A DNA stretch of 13,580 nt, taken from NCBI GenBank assembly GCA_934667845.1, contig CAKUMQ010000063.1:1-13580 (forward strand), written 5' to 3'. Under the pieces are notes generated by a model. It did not search any database. It had not been told where the DNA came from and saw only the letters and a program-made list of their open reading frames with translations. Below, piece by piece: positions 5,640 through 11,647 of this stretch. The stretch is from an uncultured Eubacteriales bacterium. GTDB lineage: Bacteria > Bacillota > Clostridia > Oscillospirales > Acutalibacteraceae. The number at the start of each line of letters is the position of its first letter. Position 1 is the stretch's first letter. Both the position numbers and the translations under genes were made by a program.

Positions 5640-7478
5640 ATGGCGGAAAAAAAGCCCTATGAGCCGGAACGCATATTTTGTGAATACCGCTCGGGGATCA
5701 ATTATAAAAACTCGCTGGGTACGCGCGGCATGTATGAGCAGGACAGACTGAATGAGCGGATGTATGTGGGCGATCAGTGGCACGGGGCAAAGGTCGGCAA
5801 CCGTCCGCTTGCCCGCTATAACGTGATCAAGCGCATCGGCGAATACAAGACCGCCGTGCTGACCGCGTCGCCGGTGTCTGTCACCTATTCCGCCGAGGGC
5901 GTCGCCAGCACGATAGAGATGCGCAAGCGGGCGCGGCAGGTGCGGCAGGGCGTCGCGGAATGGCAGACAGATGACCCGATGGGCGATATCGGTCGCATGG
6001 GCGAACAAAGCGGCGAGGAGATCGTGCTTGTGATGTCGGCACTGTCGGACTACTGGAAGGTCACGGCGGAGCGGGTGAAATTCGACGAGCTGAAAACCCG
6101 TGCGCTAAAGCGCGCCTATCGCACCGGAACGGGCATTTTATACACCTACTGGGACGAGAACGTACAGACGGGGCTGTATGCCGACAACGGGCGAAAAACG
6201 CCCATTAAAGGCGATATACAGTGCGAGGTGCTGGACATTGAAAACGTCTATTTCGGCGACACCGCCGAACCGGACGTGCAGTGCCAGCCGTACATCATCA
6301 TCGCGCAGCGGAAAAGCGTGGGCGAGCTCAGACGCACGGCGCGGAAAAACCGCCGTCCCGATGCGGAGATCGACAGCATCCGCCCCGACAGGGAAACGCA
6401 GTACATGGCGGGAACGCTTGCCGATAAGGAGCAGGAGGAAGCGCAGAAGGCGACCGTGCTCACGAAACTGTGGAAAGAGTGGAACGAGGACGGCACCGCC
6501 TACACCATCAGGGCGGTACAGGTCACGGAAAAGGCGACAGTGCGCAAGGCATGGGATCTCGGCGTGCGGTTGTATCCGCTTGCCAAATTCGTCTGGGAGG
6601 AGCGGGACAACTGTGCCTACGGCGAGAGCGAGATCACCTATCTGATCCCGAATCAGATCGCGATCAACCGCATGCTCTCAGCGAATGTGTGGGCGCTCAT
6701 GCTCAAGGGTATGCCGATCACGGTCGTCAACCGTAATATCGTGCGGCAGCCCGTCACCAATGACCCCGGGCTGATCATCAACGTAGACGGCGACCCGGCG
6801 CAGATCGGGCAGGCGGTGTACTATGTGAAGCCGCCGGAGTTTGCGGCACAGCTCGAAAACAACATCACAAGCCTAATGAACAACACGCTGTCTACTTCCG
6901 GCGCAAACGATGCCGCGCTCGGCGACATGCGCCCGGATAACACGTCCGCCATCATCGCGGTGCGCGAGGCGGCGACCATGCCGCTGCAGGTCGTGCAGAA
7001 CGCGTTTTACGCCTTTATCGAGGACGTGGCACGCATCTGGGCGGAGTTCTGGGTGCAGAAGTACGGCGACCGCGCCTTAAAGGTCGAGGACGATCTCGGC
7101 ACCTGGTACATGCCGTTTTCGGGTGAGCGGTACAAGGACGTGCTGATCTCCTGCAAGATCGACGTCGGCGCATCCACGCTGTGGAGCGAAGCCGCCGCGA
7201 TCCGCACGCTGGACGGACTGCTCGAGGCGGGCATCATCAACGCCAAGGAATATCTTGAGCGGATGCCGCGCGGCATGATCAAGGATGTCACGCCGATCAT
7301 TGACCGGCTGGAGCGGGAGAGCGCTCCGCCGCAGGGAGCGGAAGAGGGCGCGGACATGCCGCCTGCAGTGCAGATGCCGCCCGTCCCCACACCGGAGGAA
7401 AACCCGTTTGTGCAGTCAACTGCAATACCGGAGGAGCCGCCGGTGGCAGAGACGCCGGAAGTGATGCCGGCAGTGTAA
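5640..7478 (+). CDS. Portal protein (P22-like)
   Basis: The 612-residue product would form the dodecameric ring at one capsid vertex through which DNA passes. The ATG directly follows the upstream stop, and GAGGAGG (5624-5630) serves as its site. Residues 25-80 contain ERMYVGDQWHG and RPLARYNVIKRIGEYKTAVL, the usual portal N-terminal pattern. The central part includes RALKRAYRTGTGILYTYWDE, LDIENVYFGD (about 195-205) and FVWEERDNCAYGESEITYLIPNQ, then the crown/clip-side segment with GANDAALGDMRPDNTSAI (about 420-437) and helices leading to RIWAEFWVQKYGD. The final ~52 residues (561-612) are Pro/Glu-rich and probably disordered. The length is closer to P22-type portals than to short HK97 ones. 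It unusually follows the capsid gene rather than preceding it. No frameshift is seen. Confidence 0.9.
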   Translation: MAEKKPYEPERIFCEYRSGINYKNSLGTRGMYEQDRLNERMYVGDQWHGAKVGNRPLARYNVIKRIGEYKTAVLTASPVSVTYSAEGVASTIEMRKRARQVRQGVAEWQTDDPMGDIGRMGEQSGEEIVLVMSALSDYWKVTAERVKFDELKTRALKRAYRTGTGILYTYWDENVQTGLYADNGRKTPIKGDIQCEVLDIENVYFGDTAEPDVQCQPYIIIAQRKSVGELRRTARKNRRPDAEIDSIRPDRETQYMAGTLADKEQEEAQKATVLTKLWKEWNEDGTAYTIRAVQVTEKATVRKAWDLGVRLYPLAKFVWEERDNCAYGESEITYLIPNQIAINRMLSANVWALMLKGMPITVVNRNIVRQPVTNDPGLIINVDGDPAQIGQAVYYVKPPEFAAQLENNITSLMNNTLSTSGANDAALGDMRPDNTSAIIAVREAATMPLQVVQNAFYAFIEDVARIWAEFWVQKYGDRALKVEDDLGTWYMPFSGERYKDVLISCKIDVGASTLWSEAAAIRTLDGLLEAGIINAKEYLERMPRGMIKDVTPIIDRLERESAPPQGAEEGADMPPAVQMPPVPTPEENPFVQSTAIPEEPPVAETPEVMPAV

Positions 7479-7493
7479 AGGGAGGTGCTGATC

Positions 7494-7643
7494 ATGGCGA
7501 AATACAAGGCAACAAAAGCCTTTACCGTGCGCATTGAGCCGCATACCGTGTTTTCGGGCACGATGAAGGAGCTGTTAAAAGCTCTGCTCGATGCGGGCGC
7601 GGTGGAAAAGGTCGAGGAGGACAAAAAGAATGACGGGAAATGA
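7494..7643 (+). CDS. Small basic phage protein, 49 residues
   Basis: ATG 7494 follows AAAGGGAGGTG (7478-7488), one of the best ribosome binding sites here. The protein MAKYKATKAFTVRIEPHTVF has an N-terminal strand pattern, then a helix (GTMKELLKALLDAGAVEKVEE) and a Lys/Asp tail. It lies between portal and adaptor and overlaps the adaptor gene by 14 bases, so the two are coupled. Function is unknown. Its size and position suggest a small virion or assembly component. Confidence 0.72.
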   Translation: MAKYKATKAFTVRIEPHTVFSGTMKELLKALLDAGAVEKVEEDKKNDGK

Positions 7644-8007
7644 AGCCCTGAAGGCTGCCTTGCAGCTGCTCAACTACACCGACCAGAACGGACAGGTGGA
7701 CAACGCGAATTCGCAGGAATTTCTCGGGCGGGCGCTCGTCATCCTCAATCAGATCTATGCCGACCTGTGGCGGCTCGGGCATCCCGCCGGGACATTTTCC
7801 CCTATGCGGGATATCAACGAGACGTTTGCGCTGACGGAGGATATCTGCCGCAATGCGCTGATCTACGGTGTGGCGATGCTGTTTGCGCAGTCGGAGAGCG
7901 ACGGCGACAGTCAGACGCTGTATGCAAGGCTGTATAACCAGAGCCGCACGGTCGCGGCAGACGGCATCGGCTATGTCGATATGTGGGAAGGAGCGGATTA
8001 TACATGA
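7630..8007 (+). CDS. Head-tail adaptor (connector/gp4- or gp6-like)
   Basis: The 125-residue, mostly helical protein starts at ATG 7630 behind AGGAGG (7615-7620). An in-frame GTG further up at 7591 has no better site. Residues 3-50 (EALKAALQLLNYTD...EFLGRALVILNQIYADLW) and 65-115 (INETFALTEDICRNALIYGVAMLFAQ...LYARLYNQ) form helices that pack as in connector proteins binding below the portal. The end, GIGYVDMWEG, fits the extended C-terminal arm of such adaptors. It sits immediately after portal and before the nozzle, the expected place for a P22 gp4-like adaptor. The assignment comes from context and fold pattern and not from a clear family motif. Its TGA overlaps the next ATG. Confidence 0.65.
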   Translation: MTGNEALKAALQLLNYTDQNGQVDNANSQEFLGRALVILNQIYADLWRLGHPAGTFSPMRDINETFALTEDICRNALIYGVAMLFAQSESDGDSQTLYARLYNQSRTVAADGIGYVDMWEGADYT

Positions 8008-10064
8008 GCTTTCCGGCAATGGGACACAGCCGCCGGGCGCGGGTAAACATTCCCGATCTGCGCGGCGGGGTCAATTACCGCGACGCATTGAGTGCGGTCG
8101 AAGATAATCAGCTGACCGACGTCAACAACCTGTGGTTTAAGGATGGCGCGCTGCGCACCCGTCCCGGCATGAAGGTCCCGCACAAAGATGGCAAGGTCGG
8201 CTACACGGGCGATTATGAGGCATATTCGGCGAATGGCGCGCGGATGTGCCGCTGCCCGTCCGGCTGCACGCTGATCTATACGCTCAGCGGAATGTACCCC
8301 AATTTTTTGTATAACCTCTACGCCTTTGACGCGGACGGCTGCTATATCGGATCGGGCACCCTGTCGGCGCAGAATGCGCTGCTCGTGCCCTACGGCAGCA
8401 GCCTAAACGGCGCGGTATACGATGCCATCGCCTATCACGGCGGCACGATGGGGCGGTATATCTCCGGCATACGGGTGACAGAGGACGGCATCACGGTGAC
8501 GGCGCTGAAGCCGTATGTGCCGGTCGTGATGTTTAACGGCAAGGGGCGGTCAGTCGTCGGGGCGGATGCACCGGGCGGGGCGCTGCTCGAGGGCTACAGC
8601 GTACTGACGGAGAAATACCGCGCATATTACAACACGGATGCGCAGTCGACCAAATACTACCTCCCGACGCTGATGATGCCGGATACCGCGACGCTGACCT
8701 ATACCGTGGGTACGGAGACCTGGACGTGGCAGCTGACGAACGTATTCAAGGCGGAGAACAACAACAAGACGACCGTCAAGGCAAAGCTGTCCATAGAGGG
8801 CTATGTTGAGCTGTCGGCGGCGCTGCCCGCGGTGGAGGGCGCGTCAAACAACCTGTGCGTGACCGGCTCTGCGCGCGACTATTCCCCCGCGTTTTCCGCC
8901 ATGCAGGCGAACGCCTATGCGTGGTTCGGCGGCACGAAAAGCGGCATAAACGGCGGCACAAGGTTGTTTCTGGCGAGCGGCAACAAAGTGTATTGGAGCG
9001 GGGTGAACGATCCGTTTTACTTCTCTGAGAACAACTACGCCGCCGTCGGTGCGGCAACCGACAGTATCATCGCTTTCGGCAAGCAGTCGGATGCGCTCGT
9101 GATCTTCAAGGAGCGGGAGATCTATTACACCACCTACAACGACGGCATCAACGTCACGGCGGAGGATGTGGTCAGCGGCAAGGTGGTCGACGTGTCGACG
9201 CTGGATGCGACATTCCCGCTGGCGCAGCTGTCCGGCAATATCGGGTGCGATCTGCCGCATACGGTACGGCTCATGCAAAACCGCCTCATCTGGGCGGATT
9301 CCGCCGGCAAGGTGTGGACGCTTGTGTATACGAGCGAGTATAACCAAAGGAACGTGCGCCCCGTCGGCGGGCTGATCGAGCGGAAGATCAAGGCGCACAG
9401 CATGGCGCAGGTCCATGCGGCGGTATACGGGGATTATTATGTGCTGCTTGTGACCGAAAACGGCGGCACGACCGGCTATGCGCTTGACACGGCGGAATAC
9501 GGCTACAGCTATTACACGAGCCACAGAAACGACGAGCGGGCACAGAGCCGCATGGCGTGGTATGTGTGGACGTTTCCGCAGCTTGACGGGAGCAGCATCA
9601 CCGTGCTCGGCTCGTCGGATAGCGGCGCGGGGGCGCTGTGGTTTACCCTGCAGAACGAAGCCGACAGCACAATGCTGCGCAAGCTGACCGCCTATACCTT
9701 CGGCGACGGCGGGGACGAGACCGCCGACTATGCGGGCGGGTATACCGAAACGCCGATCCCCTGCCGGTTTACGACCAAGCTGTTTGACATGGACAGACCG
9801 GACAGGGAAAAGATGTTTGACCGCCTGTATATCGGCTTCGGACAGACGGAGGAGCTGAATGCCAAGCTGACGTATATCACCGAAAAGGGCGAGTTTGAGG
9901 ACAGCTACCGCGTGACGGCGGAAAAGGCGCAGCCCATGTGGACGGCGCAGTTTATCCGCACCGAGCCGATCACGCCGAATATGCGCTGCCGCCGCTTTGC
10001 CGTCCGGGTGGAAAACACCGGGGATATGTACGTCGAGGGGCTTGTGCTGTCGTATAGGGTATGA
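8004..10064 (+). CDS. Tail hub/nozzle protein (P22 gp10 / T7 gp12-like)
   Basis: The 686-residue product starts at ATG 8004, overlapping the adaptor stop, with GGAAGGAG (7986-7993) upstream. The N-terminus has NIPDLRGGVNYRDALSAVED followed by QLTDVNNLWFKDGALRTRPGM (about 15-55). This is the signature opening of nozzle/hub proteins, in which a G-x-N...N-x-x-DGALR-x-RPG strand precedes a beta-propeller. The rest is rich in beta strands, Tyr, Gly and Thr. Repeated segments such as RLFLASGNKVYWSGVNDPFYFSE, IIAFGKQSDALVIFKEREIYY and QNRLIWADSAGKVWTLVYT look like propeller blades. The C-terminal part (about 585-686) reads as a beta-sandwich ending YVEGLVLSYRV. It would close the adaptor and form the short tail. 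Gene order and length favour this over a tail fibre. Confidence 0.75.
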   Translation: MSFPAMGHSRRARVNIPDLRGGVNYRDALSAVEDNQLTDVNNLWFKDGALRTRPGMKVPHKDGKVGYTGDYEAYSANGARMCRCPSGCTLIYTLSGMYPNFLYNLYAFDADGCYIGSGTLSAQNALLVPYGSSLNGAVYDAIAYHGGTMGRYISGIRVTEDGITVTALKPYVPVVMFNGKGRSVVGADAPGGALLEGYSVLTEKYRAYYNTDAQSTKYYLPTLMMPDTATLTYTVGTETWTWQLTNVFKAENNNKTTVKAKLSIEGYVELSAALPAVEGASNNLCVTGSARDYSPAFSAMQANAYAWFGGTKSGINGGTRLFLASGNKVYWSGVNDPFYFSENNYAAVGAATDSIIAFGKQSDALVIFKEREIYYTTYNDGINVTAEDVVSGKVVDVSTLDATFPLAQLSGNIGCDLPHTVRLMQNRLIWADSAGKVWTLVYTSEYNQRNVRPVGGLIERKIKAHSMAQVHAAVYGDYYVLLVTENGGTTGYALDTAEYGYSYYTSHRNDERAQSRMAWYVWTFPQLDGSSITVLGSSDSGAGALWFTLQNEADSTMLRKLTAYTFGDGGDETADYAGGYTETPIPCRFTTKLFDMDRPDREKMFDRLYIGFGQTEELNAKLTYITEKGEFEDSYRVTAEKAQPMWTAQFIRTEPITPNMRCRRFAVRVENTGDMYVEGLVLSYRV

Positions 10065-10065
10065 G

Positions 10066-10092
10066 AAAAGCGGAGAGCGCTTTGCTCTCCGC
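10066..10092 (-). terminator. Terminator for the antisense RHH gene, between convergent genes
   Basis: GCGGAGAGC (10070-10078) pairs perfectly with GCTCTCCGC (10084-10092) around a 5-base loop. Read on the minus strand the stem is followed by TTTT (10069-10066). It lies six bases past the stop of the minus-strand gene and two bases past the hub-gene stop. On the plus strand there is no T-run, so late transcripts may pass through. Confidence 0.7.
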
Positions 10093-10097
10093 CGTAC

Positions 10098-10307
10098 TCA
10101 GTTCCATGTGGTGTGCAGCTGCCGCCGGTTTGTCACGCAGTCGGACAGATACAGGTTGATCAGGGTCTGATAAGGGATGCCGGAACGGTCGGCCATGCTT
10201 TTGAAATAGTCGATTGTATCCGCGTCGATGTTGATGGTGACCTGTCTTTTGAGCTTTTTGGCATAGGGGTTTTTCCGCGCGGCGGAAAAATCGTATTCGG
10301 GCTTCAT
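10098..10307 (-). CDS. Orphan BrnA/CopG-like ribbon-helix-helix antitoxin or repressor
   Basis: The 69-residue product is encoded opposite to every other gene here. ATG at 10307-10305 follows AGGAAGGAG (10320-10312 on the minus strand). The N-terminus EYDFSAARKNPYAKKLKR is the typical lead of BrnA-family antitoxins. KRQVTINIDADTIDYF (20-35) gives the DNA-binding strand and first helix, and GIPYQTLINLYLSDCV (43-58) gives the second helix of the ribbon-helix-helix fold. BrnA normally partners the toxin BrnT, but no toxin gene flanks it. It therefore is either an orphan antitoxin, useful against a host toxin, or a small repressor. It has its own promoter, operator candidate and terminator, so it can be expressed independently of the late operon, for example in a lysogen. 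The fold call is strong; the role is inferred. Confidence 0.85.
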   Translation of the reverse strand: MKPEYDFSAARKNPYAKKLKRQVTINIDADTIDYFKSMADRSGIPYQTLINLYLSDCVTNRRQLHTTWN

Positions 10308-10343
10308 GTGACTCCTTCCTTTCGGGGAAAAGATAGGATTTCC

Positions 10344-10362
10344 ATAATTATATGATAATTAT
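10344..10362. promoter_or_regulatory. Candidate RHH operator: twin ATAATTAT palindromes
   Basis: ATAATTAT occurs at 10344-10351 and again at 10355-10362, separated by ATG. Each 8-mer is its own reverse complement, so the element is both a direct and an inverted repeat, with an 11-bp period close to one helical turn. It covers the -10 of the RHH gene promoter. Ribbon-helix-helix repressors commonly bind such tandem short palindromes and autoregulate. Its location in a high-GC genome makes chance less likely. Binding is inferred. Confidence 0.55.
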
Positions 10363-10380
10363 CCGCAGTAAAAATGTCAA
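10352..10380 (-). promoter_or_regulatory. Sigma-A promoter of the antisense RHH gene
   Basis: On the minus strand TTGACA (10380-10375, perfect -35) is followed after exactly 17 bases by TATCAT (10357-10352, five of six -10 matches). The start would be near 10345, giving a leader of about 38 bases with the ribosome site at 10320-10312. It is the best consensus promoter I found in the window and its -10 lies within the twin palindrome. Confidence 0.8.
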
Positions 10381-10400
10381 GAGAAAAGAGGAGGAAAGCC

Positions 10401-11636
10401 ATGGCAACGAGTGCGAGCGAATGGGAAAAGAAATGGCAAAAGGATAAAGAGGGCGCAAAGGTTAAGGCGAATCGGGGGTACGATTCGTATGCGGATGCAC
10501 TGCAAGGCATAGCGCAGACGGTAAAAGACAATGCCGCACAGGCACGGGATACGGAGCTTGACCGGCAAAACCGCGAGTACCGCGATCAGCACGACCTTGC
10601 CGCCGCGCAGGAATTTTTAAACCGCCGCAAGACCAACGAGGCCATGGCAAACAGCGGTCTTTCGGACAGCGGATTAAACCGCACCCAGCAGACCGCCATA
10701 TCCATTGCCCGGGGCAATCAGGATGCCGCGCTGACCCGTCAGCAGCAGGATGCCCGCGACGCGACGTTTGCGGCGTATGATGATCTTGTGGCGAAGTATG
10801 AGGCGGAGCTGGCGGAGAAAAAATTCGCCAACGAACAGGCGCGGCAGGCGGCACTTCTCGAGATCGACAACGACTACGACAATAAGGTTGCCGCCATGTA
10901 TAAGGCGGAAGCCGAGGCAAAGCAGGCAGCAGCCAAACAGGCGGCGGAAAACCAAAAGATGCTGCAGGATGCGTATCTCGCTATCCTCAAGCAGACAAAC
11001 GGCGACACGGCGCAGGCGGATCAGCTCATGCAGAAGCTGTACGGCATTTCCCTCAGCGGCGGTCAGGCACAGACCGGCACGGGGGAGACGGCGAAAACCT
11101 ACACGACCACGGACGGCAGCACGGTAAATACGCCGTTTTCGCAGATGACGTTCAAAAAGACGAAAAACACATGGAACGGTCCGGCAGGTCTCGGGTCATT
11201 GCTCAATGCGATCGGTGGTGGCAATGTGGAAAAAGGAAAGGTCAAGGAGGGTACTCTTGGAAACATTGACTGGAACGATGAATTCTATCTTGACGGCTCC
11301 TATTTCGCCGACGGGAAAGGGCGCACCATGACCACATCCGCCATCGAAAAAGAGCTGCTGAACGAGGGCATGTCCAAGGCGGAGGCGCGGCGGATACTGC
11401 TTGAACTGACCAACCTCAAAGAAAGCGACACCTATACAGACAGCAAAGTAACGGATTACAAACTGCAAAATATTCAGAAGAAAGTCAGCGACGGTCAGAT
11501 GGATCAACTGGACGCTGCGGAAGAGATCATGAAGCTATATAGCACATCGCCGGATGCGCAGATAGAGGGCATGATGTCCATTGGTATGTCGCGCGCAGGA
11601 GCGCAAGCGGCGCGGAGAACGTACATGAAGTACTAG
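10401..11636 (+). CDS. Probable internal virion / ejection protein with coiled coil
   Basis: The 411-residue product starts at ATG 10401, five bases after GAGGAGGA (10388-10395). An in-frame ATG at 10374 lacks a site and overlaps the antisense promoter. Residues 5-80 are highly charged helix. Residues 83-99 (ANSGLSDSGLNRTQQTA) match a short motif often seen in internal proteins of short-tailed phages. Residues about 100-200 form a long Ala/Gln/Lys/Glu helix likely to coil. A Thr/Gly/Ser-rich linker follows (about 222-275) with GLGSLLNAIGGG, then a small helical C-terminal domain. No enzymatic motif is visible. Placement after the nozzle and before a large membrane-active protein fits a core protein ejected with DNA. 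A tail-assembly role cannot be excluded. Confidence 0.55.
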   Translation: MATSASEWEKKWQKDKEGAKVKANRGYDSYADALQGIAQTVKDNAAQARDTELDRQNREYRDQHDLAAAQEFLNRRKTNEAMANSGLSDSGLNRTQQTAISIARGNQDAALTRQQQDARDATFAAYDDLVAKYEAELAEKKFANEQARQAALLEIDNDYDNKVAAMYKAEAEAKQAAAKQAAENQKMLQDAYLAILKQTNGDTAQADQLMQKLYGISLSGGQAQTGTGETAKTYTTTDGSTVNTPFSQMTFKKTKNTWNGPAGLGSLLNAIGGGNVEKGKVKEGTLGNIDWNDEFYLDGSYFADGKGRTMTTSAIEKELLNEGMSKAEARRILLELTNLKESDTYTDSKVTDYKLQNIQKKVSDGQMDQLDAAEEIMKLYSTSPDAQIEGMMSIGMSRAGAQAARRTYMKY

Positions 11637-11647
11637 GAGGCGATCAC

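Noticed and set aside
8844..9524. 226-codon minus-strand frame inside the hub gene
   Set aside because: It is antisense shadow in a beta-rich structural gene, with no start signal or promoter.
10270..10290. Perfect 9-bp inverted repeat (TTTTTCCGC / GCGGAAAAA) inside the RHH gene
   Set aside because: It lies within the codons for FSAARKN, is not followed by a T-run on either strand, and is plausibly a coding coincidence.
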